64,000 bases of DNA, taken from Fabrea salina. Taxonomy: Eukaryota; Ciliophora; Heterotrichea; Heterotrichida; Fabreidae. Every line of letters starts with the position of its first letter. Positions within the stretch are counted from its first letter, which is position 1. Under the pieces are notes generated by a model that was not told where the DNA came from, did no database searches, and saw only the letters and a program-made list of their open reading frames with translations. The position numbers and the translations under genes were made by a program. Location: the NCBI GenBank assembly GCA_022984795.1, contig JALIHJ010000025.1, positions 62,001 to 126,000 of the forward strand. Reading direction: 5' to 3'. Positions 28,295-36,471 of the stretch are shown here, one piece after another.

Positions 28295-29203
28295 ATGGCT
28301 CATAACTTCAGACACCACTTTCCTTTTCCTAAGTTAAACTGGTTTCCAGGCCACATGCAAAAGGCTTCTAGGAAAATACTCCAAACTATTAGTGACTGCG
28401 ACATATTCATTGAAGTTAGGGACGCACGTGTAAAAGCCACTTAGATTCCTTATTCTTCTGCAAACCTTCTCAACTCTAAGATCACTCCTAAAAACAGACT
28501 GCTTGTCTTCAATAAACTAGACTTGTGCTCTTATGCTTACACACAAAAAATCATCAAAAACATTCAGCAAGAAGGCCACCACACACTACTTATGTCTTCT
28601 ACCAACGCAAAAAACGTTAAAAAGCTTCTAGAGACCATTAAAGAAACCAACCCTCCTAAGTTCCAAACTGTAGGGACTTGGGCCATGATTGGAGGAATCC
28701 CCAACGTAGGCAAAAGCTCTATAATCAATGCTTTGCGCAAGCAAACTAAAGACTTTCCAAACAGTAACTAACACTTAGAACCCATAGCAAAAACAGGGCC
28801 CAAACCTAGCGTAACCAGGGGAGTCGAAGGTTTTAAAGTGTCGCTTGACCCACTCATCTTTCTGAAAGACACCCCTGGAGTGATGATTCCCAGAATTGAC
28901 TCTCCTGAACAAGGAATGAAACTTTCACTTACTGGAGCAATCAAAGACGAAATTGCTGGAGAAAGTCTTATTTGTGACTACTTGCTTTTTGTACTCAACA
29001 AACTCAGTATCTTTGACTACGTGAAGAAGTACGGTCTAGAAGGCCCTACAGATGACATCGACAAACTAGTCAACCACCTTAAAAAGAGGTACAACTGGAA
29101 CGAAGAAGCTATTTGCAGAGCCATTCTCAAAGACTACCGCAAAGGCAGACTAGGCAAGTTCACTCTTGATAAAATTAACACTTCAATATATGTCCGCATT
29201 TAA
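28295..29203 (+). CDS. MTG1: MTG1/YlqF-type mitochondrial ribosome GTPase, two 15-base introns
   Basis: Exons 28295-28429, 28445-28763 and 28779-29203 give 292 residues. The N-terminus has NWFPGHMQKASRKI and, across intron 1, EVRDARIPYSSAN, both classic for the circularly permuted YlqF/MTG1 GTPases. G motifs occur in permuted order: NKLDL (G4), then GIPNVGKSS (G1), then KDTPGVM (G3). It aids assembly of the large mitochondrial ribosomal subunit at the inner membrane. Unspliced, the frame looks broken in two places. Its 3' end overlaps the next gene's start by 14 bases. Confidence 0.9.
28430..28444 (+). other. 15-base intron 1 of MTG1-like gene
   Basis: Reads GTAAAAGCCACTTAG, with A at position 10, phase 0. 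Removal rebuilds the conserved VRDARIPYS motif. Confidence 0.92.
28764..28778 (+). other. 15-base intron 2 of MTG1-like gene
   Basis: Reads GTAACTAACACTTAG, with A at position 10, phase 1. Removal joins FPN to KPIAKTGPKPSVTRG, restoring the switch region of the family. Confidence 0.9.
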
Positions 29204-29561
29204 CTTAAGCAGAGTGCTGGCAGAATGCCAGCAAAAACTAGACAACGAAGACTACTCCTGCATACACGGAATAAAGCTTTCCAGGTGTTCAGTGTGCTCA
29301 CGCAGTCGTGTGAACAATATTGGCCGTTTGGATAAACTAGGGTGCTTTAAACTAGACCCTGAGATCGAAAAGCGACTGGTAGGAGTAAAGGAAGAAAGTT
29401 TCTGGGACAAAATTAAAGGAGATTTTAAAGAAAAGCACGAAAAAGAAGCCCACTTGAAAACTGTAAAGCTTTTATCAGAACTGATGCAAGAAATGCTCGA
29501 GCATATTCCTCAAGAAAACGCGCCTCAAACCTTTCTGGAGTTTTTAACTCAGCCAATGTAG
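29190..29561 (+). CDS. Small helical protein with CxxC, unknown
   Basis: 123 residues from the ATG at 29190, which I prefer because it gives a clean protein (MSAFNLSRVLAECQQKL). A longer frame from 29166 would lie inside MTG1. A CIHGIKLSRCSVC stretch (about 28-40) may bind metal; the rest is charged and helical. Not recognised. Its first 14 bases overlap the MTG1 end in another frame. It ends in TAG. Confidence 0.6.
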   Translation: MSAFNLSRVLAECQQKLDNEDYSCIHGIKLSRCSVCSRSRVNNIGRLDKLGCFKLDPEIEKRLVGVKEESFWDKIKGDFKEKHEKEAHLKTVKLLSELMQEMLEHIPQENAPQTFLEFLTQPM

Positions 29562-29566
29562 TTAAA

Positions 29567-29716
29567 TTAATTGATTTTAGATGTTTGGGAATGCAGAAAA
29601 GGCTTTTGGGACTTAGGGTCTTCTTTAAGGGGTTCTGGAATTGGACAGCACACTAGTTGGAATATTTTAATTAAAGTAGAATTTTCATCTTGGGCACTGA
29701 CTAGTTGCTTTTCCAT
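29567..29716 (-). CDS. 49-residue small protein candidate
   Basis: An ATG at 29714-29716 and TAA at 29567-29569 frame 49 residues starting MEKQLVSAQDENSTLIKIF. It has a CC pair near residue 23 and a proline-rich middle. It exactly fills an otherwise odd 180-base gap between two plus-strand genes, 5 bases from one stop. No family recognised. The evidence is position and framing only. Confidence 0.45.
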   Translation of the reverse strand: MEKQLVSAQDENSTLIKIFQLVCCPIPEPLKEDPKSQKPFLHSQTSKIN

Positions 29717-29743
29717 ATTATAGAGACAAAAACAGCTAGTAAT

Positions 29744-30664
29744 ATGGATAAACCCAACAAGCCTTCAGACACAAACTTCAAGCAACAACGACTCCAAGGC
29801 TTGGTATTTACTCCTTCATCTTTAGTTCTTGGAGTGATTTACTTGTCTATAGGAATTAGTTTTATAGTATTTGGGATAATAGTTCTGGAGGAGTCGAGTA
29901 AAGTCGAAGAAGTGTCTAAAAGGTATGATGACATAGACGAGTGCCAAGCCAACTGGCGGACTCCAAGGACCTGCACCATCACTGTGGACCTTGAGTCTAG
30001 CATGGAGGCTCCTATTTTCTTTTACTACGAAATCCGCAACATGCTCCAAAACCATCGCAGGTTCAACAAAAACAGAGACATCTTCCAGCTAATGGGAGAA
30101 GACCTCAACGTTAACGAAATCGACCAAAACTGCGACCCAGTAGTTGACATGGACGACTTGGGCTTCTACACAAGTTTGGATTTAGATGGAAACGACCCTG
30201 CGAATCCTTGTGGGCTGTTTGCTAAAGCTTACTTTAATGACACTTTTTCTCTGTTGAGCCAAAATAGCCCTAATGAAGAGATTCCTATAGAACAGAGCGG
30301 AATCGCTTGGGACATTGACAAAGAAGACAAGTTCCAAAGAGTAGAGGGCTGGCAAGGCAAACAGTGGATTGACATTGAAAACGAGCACTTCATAGTTTGG
30401 ATGAGCACTGCAGGGTTGCCTAGGTTCAGAAAGATCTGGGGCAGGATCGAAGAAGACCTAGAAAGTGGGTCTTATCAACTAGTAATAGTAAACAACTACG
30501 ACGTAAGTTCTTTTGATGGCCAGAAGCACATAGTAATGAGTACAAGTTCGGCTTTCGGAGGCAAAGCAGACTTTCTGGGAGTGCTTTACATAGTTGTAGG
30601 AGTCTTAGCTATGCTAGGTGCGCTAGTGATCTTTTTGACTTACTACTTAAAAACAAGAACTTAA
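29744..30664 (+). CDS. CDC50: CDC50/TMEM30-family flippase subunit
   Basis: 306 residues from the ATG at 29744 (MDKPNKPSDTNFKQQRL). An earlier ATG at 29705 would lie in the small minus-strand gene. Two membrane helices bracket a large extracellular domain: about 25-47 (LVLGVIYLSIGISFIVFGII) and 280-300 (FLGVLYIVVGVLAMLGALVIF). The ectodomain has ECQANW, a TCTITV block, PIFFYYEIRNMLQNHRR and the paired cysteines typical of the family. CDC50 proteins pair with P4-ATPases to move phospholipids between leaflets and to exit the ER. Confidence 0.9.
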   Translation: MDKPNKPSDTNFKQQRLQGLVFTPSSLVLGVIYLSIGISFIVFGIIVLEESSKVEEVSKRYDDIDECQANWRTPRTCTITVDLESSMEAPIFFYYEIRNMLQNHRRFNKNRDIFQLMGEDLNVNEIDQNCDPVVDMDDLGFYTSLDLDGNDPANPCGLFAKAYFNDTFSLLSQNSPNEEIPIEQSGIAWDIDKEDKFQRVEGWQGKQWIDIENEHFIVWMSTAGLPRFRKIWGRIEEDLESGSYQLVIVNNYDVSSFDGQKHIVMSTSSAFGGKADFLGVLYIVVGVLAMLGALVIFLTYYLKTRT

Positions 30665-30677
30665 GTAATGTACTAAT

Positions 30678-32288
30678 ATGGAACAAAGGGAGTGGAAAGA
30701 AAAGTACTTCGAACTCTTAAAAGAAAACAGCCAACTAAAACAAGCCAACAAACAACTCCACAGCCAACTCCAGAGTTATACTGAAAAAACTCAAAAAGAC
30801 CAAGAAATCATACTAAGCCTCAAACAAAAAATCCGCAATTTAAAAAGCCAATTCAGGACTTCGCAACTAAGTGACTCTTCCTTTGAAGAATGCTTCCAAA
30901 GTTTGTGCTCGCCCTACACTTCACTGCACTTTTCTATGCAAAAGTACAAGTGCCTCCACAGACAAGTAGCTAAAGAGTACACAGAAGTTCCCTTAGAAAG
31001 GAACTACAGTGGAACCCTAGCCTCGCCCAGAATGTTTGAAGAGTTCTTTATCATAGGCTCTGAACTTTCAGAAGTTGACAAACTTAAAATTCTATTCCAG
31101 TTTCCCAGCGAAACAAATGACCAGTGGAAAGTCCTGCCTACTTTTGCTTTCCCTGAAGGACTCAAAACCTCTAGGATCAGCGAGGACTCCAGTGTAATTT
31201 CAAGAGGTTCTGACCGAACTGGGAGCAGTTTCGTGTTTACAATAAAGTCTAGTATGAGTCAAGAACCGTTTTTCTTCGAAGTGCCTAACAAAGACAAAGA
31301 ACTGCTGTATTGTTGCTGTGTGGTCCAAGAAGAAGTTTTGTGCAGCAAGTCGGGCGAGCACTACTCCCAGCCTCGGTGTTACTGCTTTGTGTCTCACTGT
31401 GCAGCTTTCCAACTGCACTTCCAAGTTTTGTTCAAACTACTAGACTTAAAGAACCTGTATACCGAAGACTCCCAACTTATAAATGACGAAATGTTTGGAC
31501 TACTAGAAGAGTATGCTGAAAACTACAACTTTTCTCCTTCTTCTAATGTTTTCATTAACTTGCAAAGTGTGGACAGCATTGAGTATAGCTTTCCTTTTGA
31601 CTTGTCCAACTTGGACTCCCAGTGGTTTTGTCCCCTAATGTTTTCCCTTTTAGAACTCAATGACTTTTTTTGGCTGCTCTGCGCTGCTATGCAAGAAAAG
31701 TCCATTGTTTTTGTGAGTCAGAAGCTAGACAGAGTGACAAGTTGTGTGCTAGGACTAGTTTCACTCATGAAGCCTTTTAAGTGGAGTCACATACTCACGC
31801 CTATACTGCCCAATTCACTTTTCGACATACTAGAAGCTCCAGTGCCTTTTATTGCTGGAGTCAAAAAGCCGCCAGATAACTTGTTAAGTGCTTACTCACA
31901 CATAGTGTGGGTGCTACTTGACGAAAAAAACAAAATACTTAAACTGGGCAAAGTCCAAAAGCAAGTTAAAGTTCCCTACGCAAATAATATGCTAAGTTAC
32001 TTAAAGTTGCCTTACAGCAAGTTTGCTGGGGAAGAGTGCTTAGTTCCTAACTTGGAGCAAAAAGAGTGCACTAAAAGGATACTTGGCGAGATCTGTAAGT
32101 ACTGGAAAGAAATACTGGGACTACTACCTCCGGTACTACCCGACCAAAAAGTACTGGACTTAGACCATATTAACATAGTGTTAATGAATAAAGCCAACCC
32201 TTTAGACCAGAACTTCATCAGAAAGCTGATTGAAACTCAACTTTTCATAAACAAAATAGAGGAACTCTACAAACTCCAAGACTCCTAA
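30678..32288 (+). CDS. DENN-domain protein with N-terminal coiled coil
   Basis: 536 residues. Residues 1-60 form a coiled coil. A DENN module follows: uDENN (about 115-190; EEFFIIGSEL, LFQFPSE, FAFPEGLK), cDENN (about 205-400; CCVVQEEVLC, HFQVLFKLL, then DFFWLLCAAMQEKSIVFVSQ and PILPNSLFDILEAPVPFIAG) and a shorter dDENN end. DENN proteins are GDP-GTP exchangers for Rab GTPases in membrane traffic; which Rab is not shown. Confidence 0.88.
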   Translation: MEQREWKEKYFELLKENSQLKQANKQLHSQLQSYTEKTQKDQEIILSLKQKIRNLKSQFRTSQLSDSSFEECFQSLCSPYTSLHFSMQKYKCLHRQVAKEYTEVPLERNYSGTLASPRMFEEFFIIGSELSEVDKLKILFQFPSETNDQWKVLPTFAFPEGLKTSRISEDSSVISRGSDRTGSSFVFTIKSSMSQEPFFFEVPNKDKELLYCCCVVQEEVLCSKSGEHYSQPRCYCFVSHCAAFQLHFQVLFKLLDLKNLYTEDSQLINDEMFGLLEEYAENYNFSPSSNVFINLQSVDSIEYSFPFDLSNLDSQWFCPLMFSLLELNDFFWLLCAAMQEKSIVFVSQKLDRVTSCVLGLVSLMKPFKWSHILTPILPNSLFDILEAPVPFIAGVKKPPDNLLSAYSHIVWVLLDEKNKILKLGKVQKQVKVPYANNMLSYLKLPYSKFAGEECLVPNLEQKECTKRILGEICKYWKEILGLLPPVLPDQKVLDLDHINIVLMNKANPLDQNFIRKLIETQLFINKIEELYKLQDS

Positions 32289-32326
32289 TCCTAATTCGTA
32301 CTGCGATTTACTGTAATAATCTAAAA

Positions 32327-32836
32327 ATGAAAGAAGACTCAAACAAATCCATTTCGTTTGAATCAACTAACGAAAAGTCCATGCAGATACTTGCCCAGGA
32401 ATTTAACAGAGGTTTTTTAGAAACACAAACTAGCTTTATGGACCTAAGGAACTCCTCTCCTAAAAAGTTTTCCATGACTCAGAAAATTAAGGACTCTTCA
32501 AGCATCCAAGAAAAGTCCAACTTGCTTCCTTCAAGAATCAAGTCTTACGACTTCCAGTCTCGCTACTTGGAAGCTGGACTCTGGCCTAACGTGCCTCGGT
32601 CGGAATACAAGAAGTTGCAAAAGAAGTATTTGGACTTGAAAAGCCAAAAAAAGTCCCTTAAACAAAGATTTCAAACTGTAAGATCTAAATTCAGATCTTT
32701 GAAGAAAAAACCGGTAGTGTGTAAAAAGTGCGATGAGCACAGAAAAAAACAGGCTATTACTGAAGAAAGCCTCCAAGAAGCTGTTTCGCTAACTCAAATC
32801 CTTTTGAATGAGTTTCATAGAATCTCTATAGAGTAA
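32327..32836 (+). CDS. Coiled-coil protein with CxxC, unknown
   Basis: 169 residues. The serine-rich N-terminus includes SRYLEAGLWPNVPRSEYKK, then a basic coiled coil (about 90-130) and a VCKKCDEH motif. Not recognised. It lies 38 bases after the DENN gene and converges on a small membrane-protein gene. Confidence 0.6.
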   Translation: MKEDSNKSISFESTNEKSMQILAQEFNRGFLETQTSFMDLRNSSPKKFSMTQKIKDSSSIQEKSNLLPSRIKSYDFQSRYLEAGLWPNVPRSEYKKLQKKYLDLKSQKKSLKQRFQTVRSKFRSLKKKPVVCKKCDEHRKKQAITEESLQEAVSLTQILLNEFHRISIE

Positions 32837-32848
32837 CTATAATTTTGA

Positions 32849-33037
32849 TTACTTTAACTTAGCTTCTCTTCGTTCACGTTGCTCTATGTACTGCCTTCTG
32901 TAGTCTTCAATGTCATAAGTCTTCACCTTGAAACACCAGCCTAACAGAAGCACCAGTATGTAAGCAAAAACTGAGTACAGAAAAAACCCTAAAAATGAAT
33001 TGGGAGCCGGAAGCCAGCTTAAAGGGAGTTTTGCCAT
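32849..33037 (-). CDS. 62-residue single-pass membrane protein
   Basis: It starts MAKLPLSWLPAPNSF, has one hydrophobic helix at about 16-36 (LGFFLYSVFAYILVLLLGWCF), then a charged tail ending YIEQRERREAKLK. No clear family. The size and topology would suit a small ER or inner-mitochondrial-membrane subunit. It fits between two genes with gaps of 12 and 9 bases; start context is TAAATG. Confidence 0.6.
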   Translation of the reverse strand: MAKLPLSWLPAPNSFLGFFLYSVFAYILVLLLGWCFKVKTYDIEDYRRQYIEQRERREAKLK

Positions 33038-33046
33038 TTAATATAA

Positions 33047-33814
33047 ATGCAAGCAGTTCTTGAAGTCTTTAACGCTGAGAAAAAACTTCAAACTCAGAAC
33101 TGGACATCCTCAGGGCAAGTTTCCAAGATCCACGACAGGTTTGTAAAAAGCGACGTGCTTTCACTGGCTAACAATGCAAAGCTCCAAGCTCCACGTTCCC
33201 TAACTCGAGCTCGCAAAATAAGCTACCCGTACTTAATACTGCAGATTTTCATACCGTCAGGAAGGCCTTTTAGTTTAGAACTTTTGGTTTCAGACTCTTC
33301 TTGTTCTAAAAAGAAAATAAGTTTCACACAAACCAAAAGTATTTCTAAAACATCTAACTCAGCCCGTATTCCCCAGCAGATCTTCGAAAAAGACACTTGG
33401 AACAACCTGTGCATTGACCTTCCCGGGTTAATGAAAAGCTGCTTCTCGTCACCCTTTAATTGCATTGAAGGGATCCAAGTTTCTGGAAACTGCAGAGTTA
33501 AACTCATACTAGGCTGCAAGTTAGGTTTGAGGAATTCAAGTGAAGGCATCTCTTCACAGTTAAGCTTACTAGCTGGCTACGAGTTGCCTACCAAAGCAAT
33601 TTCACAGGTGATCGACTACAGGTCCTTGAGTATAGCAGAGGGTCCTTTTTCGGACAAAATAACTAAGAAGTCAAGGAACTTCCTAAGTAAGTCACCTCAA
33701 AGAAACTTTGGCGTTGAAAACAAAAAAAGACTTTACACCAAAGAAATGGTTTTTTACGACAACATCATACGGAAGCAACTAGGTCCTAAACATCTGGGCA
33801 AATGTAACCCTTAA
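33047..33814 (+). CDS. CFA20-domain (CFAP20DC/WDR90-like) ciliary protein
   Basis: 255 residues. The CFA20/DUF667 domain fills about 55-170: YPYLILQIFIPSGRPFSLEL, then SDSSCSKKKISFTQ, and FEKDTWNNLCIDLPGLMK. CFA20 proteins bind axonemal or centriolar microtubule inner junctions; WDR90/POC16 keeps centriole walls together. No WD40 repeats follow, so CFAP20DC or a short POC16 relative fits best. The C-terminal quarter is basic and disordered. Confidence 0.72.
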   Translation: MQAVLEVFNAEKKLQTQNWTSSGQVSKIHDRFVKSDVLSLANNAKLQAPRSLTRARKISYPYLILQIFIPSGRPFSLELLVSDSSCSKKKISFTQTKSISKTSNSARIPQQIFEKDTWNNLCIDLPGLMKSCFSSPFNCIEGIQVSGNCRVKLILGCKLGLRNSSEGISSQLSLLAGYELPTKAISQVIDYRSLSIAEGPFSDKITKKSRNFLSKSPQRNFGVENKKRLYTKEMVFYDNIIRKQLGPKHLGKCNP

Positions 33815-33820
33815 TTAGAC

Positions 33821-34048
33821 ATGATATCCAAGATTGCTGTACAGAATTCTTTTCCTAAAATAAAAAAACCAAAAAAGCCTAGCTTAAGGGCTTCTCCTGT
33901 ACCCCAAAGGGACTCTCCATCTTTTTTCGAAGAGTACTTTTCTAGGATGTCTAACATCAGACACCAAACTCCTCCTTTTGTAAACACTGAAGAAGGCTTA
34001 ACTTATGATCCGATTTTTAGAAACTACTCGCATAACAGTTCTCTTTAA
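33821..34048 (+). CDS. 75-residue basic protein, unknown
   Basis: A lysine/proline-rich N-terminus (KIKKPKKPSLRASPVPQR) and a serine/tyrosine-rich C-terminus are visible. No domain. It starts 6 bases after the CFA20 gene, whose plus-strand order it continues. Confidence 0.5.
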   Translation: MISKIAVQNSFPKIKKPKKPSLRASPVPQRDSPSFFEEYFSRMSNIRHQTPPFVNTEEGLTYDPIFRNYSHNSSL

Positions 34049-34169
34049 CTACTAACTTACGGTAGTCAGTTCTTATAAATGGATTTTAAGTAACATTTTT
34101 ACTCATAAGTGAATTAGCATATTGAACTGATGTTTTGCATTTTATTGAGTTTAAATAAAAAATAAACTA

Positions 34170-34838
34170 ATGGAAGACAATTTTTACAACAACTACTTCC
34201 CAGAAGTACTATCTTACGTTTCCTCAAAAACTCAAACTCAAAGAGGAAAGTCCTGTAACTACAAGAAACTTCTTAATGATTCCGTCCACAGAATCTTTGA
34301 GTTCTCGAAACTTGGAATTGTTCCAGAAACCGTGGCGCAGTTGGCCTGTAATTACCTTGTAAATTTGCTCCACAAAAAGGACATTCCAGGGGCCTCACCT
34401 TTGAGGTTGATCGAGAAGGTCTGTGTTTCTTTGGCCTGTAAGTATTTTCAGACCGTACATATTTCTGAACTAAATATTCCTCTCTCTTTGTTCAGAGCGG
34501 CAGAGTTGTGGGTGCTTGAAAACCTTGATTGGAAGCTAGACATTCTTACTCCAGGCGAACTAGTGGTTTGCATGCTTAAGCTTGCTAATCTCACAGAAGT
34601 TAACGGCATTGTTTCCTTTTGCTATCAAATTATTGAAAAAACTTATAAGTGTAGTGTACTAAGGGAGTTTTCGGCTCCTGTGATAGCAGCAGGTTCTTTA
34701 AGTTTGGCTTTAAAAGAACTGTCAAATCGGGAGGAACAGGGTGTTTGGAATTCCTTTTTGGAAACTAAAGCTCAAATTACTTCACAAGAACTTAAGGAAT
34801 TCATTATGATTTTTGAGAGTGAATCACAGAATAACTAA
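34170..34838 (+). CDS. Cyclin-fold protein
   Basis: 222 residues. The cyclin box is seen at about 80-125 (IEKVCVSLACKYFQ, then FRAAELWVLENLDWKLDILTPGE), and a second helical repeat follows. The E-x-x-VLENLxWKLDxxTP pattern is characteristic of A/B/D-type cyclin boxes. No N-terminal destruction box is obvious. It is a likely CDK partner; subtype unclear. Confidence 0.82.
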   Translation: MEDNFYNNYFPEVLSYVSSKTQTQRGKSCNYKKLLNDSVHRIFEFSKLGIVPETVAQLACNYLVNLLHKKDIPGASPLRLIEKVCVSLACKYFQTVHISELNIPLSLFRAAELWVLENLDWKLDILTPGELVVCMLKLANLTEVNGIVSFCYQIIEKTYKCSVLREFSAPVIAAGSLSLALKELSNREEQGVWNSFLETKAQITSQELKEFIMIFESESQNN

Positions 34839-34864
34839 ACTTAGTAACTTAATTAATTGAACCT

Positions 34865-35390
34865 TAAATGCTAGACGAAATCGCGGCGATCCACAGATGG
34901 AGAGCAGGACACAGCGACGCGAGAAGCACACGCTTCATCAGACACATGGAACCAGACCCCAACTGCACATGGTGCGGACGAGAAGAAACAGTCGAACACA
35001 TCCTGGAACACTGCCCAAAAAACAGCATTCCAAGGGAAAAACTCAGGAAAATCGCAAGAAAACTCTTCAAACCAAGGGAATCACTCATCTACCACCTAAC
35101 ACTAGAGTCAGACAAATTAGAAAACGAAAGGAACCAGCTCACGACGAAGCAAAAGCAAAAACTAGACACAGAAATTAAGAACTACGTAAACACAATCATT
35201 AAAACCAGAAAGACTCTACACGAAGAAACAAAGCAGGAAGACGGAACAACGACGCTCCCAAAACACGAAGAAACACGACCGGAACTCAAGAGGAAAAGAA
35301 CGGCAGAAGAAAATGACAACCCAACCAAAAAACTACCCAAGACACGAAGCAGAGGCCTAGACGGCTTACAACAATTCCAATAAATAAATA
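34865..35390 (+). mobile_element. 5'-truncated LINE copy with target-site duplication
   Basis: The repeat AATTGAACCT flanks the insert (34855-34864 and 35391-35400), and the match continues loosely into AAAT on both sides. The body ends in a short TAAATAAATAAA-type tail. Its only frame encodes the C-terminal end of a LINE reverse transcriptase, so most of the 5' end is missing, as is common for LINEs. The clean direct repeat and open frame suggest a young insertion compared with the decayed copy at 25135-25522. Confidence 0.85.
34868..35383 (+). CDS. LINE reverse-transcriptase C-terminal fragment
   Basis: 171 residues with no stop. The first part holds a CCHC zinc knuckle typical of non-LTR reverse transcriptase C-termini: C38-TW-C, then ETVEH, then ILEHC (CX2CX7HX4C), followed by P and basic residues. 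The rest is lysine/glutamate-rich and of low complexity. The reverse transcriptase and endonuclease parts are absent. ATG at 34868 lies at the insertion edge, so a transcript could in principle be translated, but there is no sign of use. Confidence 0.82.
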   Translation: MLDEIAAIHRWRAGHSDARSTRFIRHMEPDPNCTWCGREETVEHILEHCPKNSIPREKLRKIARKLFKPRESLIYHLTLESDKLENERNQLTTKQKQKLDTEIKNYVNTIIKTRKTLHEETKQEDGTTTLPKHEETRPELKRKRTAEENDNPTKKLPKTRSRGLDGLQQFQ

Positions 35391-35492
35391 AATTGAACCT
35401 AAATTACTAACACCCTGACTTACTACAAAGCACACTTGATAATAGACTATTTTAGCAATGAGGAATAATATTGCCTAATAACTAATCTTATA

Positions 35493-36287
35493 ATGGGATG
35501 CACGTTCAACAGATCCCCAAACGAAGTTGAAGAGAAACTTATTTGTAGTGCAGAAAAGTCACTTAATTTCCACAAAAAAACCTGCAAAGAAGTGACTCAA
35601 AGAATGCACCGCTACTGCACTAGCTTCCACCTTAGCAAGCAGCAACTCGACCAAACCCTAAAAGAACTTTCAACAACTCAAGAGCACCCTTCTTTTTTCG
35701 AACTGTTTTTAGAAAACCACGAAGACTGCTACTTTAAGTTTTGGCTGCCTAAAAAAACCCAAGACCGCGGTTACTCAGTTAAAAGACTTGCAGTTTTAGG
35801 TGTTCTGCTTTCAAATGGCAAAGTTTCCGAAAAGGCCAACCGCCTTTTTGACCTGTACGACATAGACGCCTCCAAAACACTTGACCAACAAGAAATTAAC
35901 ATTATGGTCACAGACTTACTCCTTGTGTCTCTTGAGTACCTTCCAAAACTTTCAGAAATGGTCCAGCAGACCCAGAGTCCTTACAACCAAAAACTCTTTC
36001 AGATGCACAGCACTCTAGTGGAGTACTTTGAGTTTGCTCTTTTAGGCGAAGAAACAAGTCTGAACTTAGACAAGTTTATAGAAAAGTTCCAAGACCCAGA
36101 AGTACGTGTTCTACTCAGCACAAGTGAAACCAGAAAGTTCGCTTACCAAAAGTACAACGAGGCTCTAAACGTAGACATTGACGACTCCGAGTGCAACTCT
36201 TTGCCCCTCAAAAACAAAAAAAGGATCAACAAAAAACGCAAGAGTCGGAAAATCAAACTACGCGAAAGAAACTCCCTTAAAGTTTAA
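35493..36287 (+). CDS. EF-hand-like protein with myristoyl/palmitoyl N-terminus
   Basis: 264 residues. It starts MGCTFNRS, a glycine-2 plus cysteine-3 dual lipidation signal. One EF-hand is visible at about 125-150 (FDLYDIDASKTLDQQEINIM, with D-x-D-x-S-x-T-x-D-x-x-E), then a helical region and a very basic tail (KNKKRINKKRKSRKIK). A membrane-bound calcium sensor is inferred. Its last 11 bases overlap the end of a small opposite-strand gene. Confidence 0.75.
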   Translation: MGCTFNRSPNEVEEKLICSAEKSLNFHKKTCKEVTQRMHRYCTSFHLSKQQLDQTLKELSTTQEHPSFFELFLENHEDCYFKFWLPKKTQDRGYSVKRLAVLGVLLSNGKVSEKANRLFDLYDIDASKTLDQQEINIMVTDLLLVSLEYLPKLSEMVQQTQSPYNQKLFQMHSTLVEYFEFALLGEETSLNLDKFIEKFQDPEVRVLLSTSETRKFAYQKYNEALNVDIDDSECNSLPLKNKKRINKKRKSRKIKLRERNSLKV

Positions 36288-36459
36288 GTTTTTTTGAGTT
36301 AATTTCCTTTTGAAGTGCCTTAATTTGCTCTGAAAGTTTTTTGATTTCTAGTGATACGCCTTGATTGAGTTGTTGATACTCAAGAATTGAAGCCTGTGTT
36401 TTTTTAATGTCTGTTTGTAACTTGTTTTTGTACAGAGTAACCTGATCTGTTTTTTCCAT
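36277..36459 (-). CDS. 60-residue coiled-coil protein candidate
   Basis: One predicted coiled coil spans nearly the whole length (KNKLQTDIKKTQASILEYQQ, then LSEQIKALQKEINSKK). It fills an otherwise unusual 184-base gap. Its stop overlaps the end of the EF-hand gene by 11 bases and its start is 12 bases from rotatin. No family assigned. Confidence 0.5.
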   Translation of the reverse strand: MEKTDQVTLYKNKLQTDIKKTQASILEYQQLNQGVSLEIKKLSEQIKALQKEINSKKLKL

Positions 36460-36471
36460 AGATTATTTGAA

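Noticed and set aside
28295-29203. MTG1 as a broken pseudogene
   Set aside because: Removing two exact 15-base introns gives one continuous 292-residue protein with all G motifs.
34897-35178. A second frame inside the LINE insert
   Set aside because: It is a shifted shadow of the reverse transcriptase fragment with no zinc knuckle or domain.
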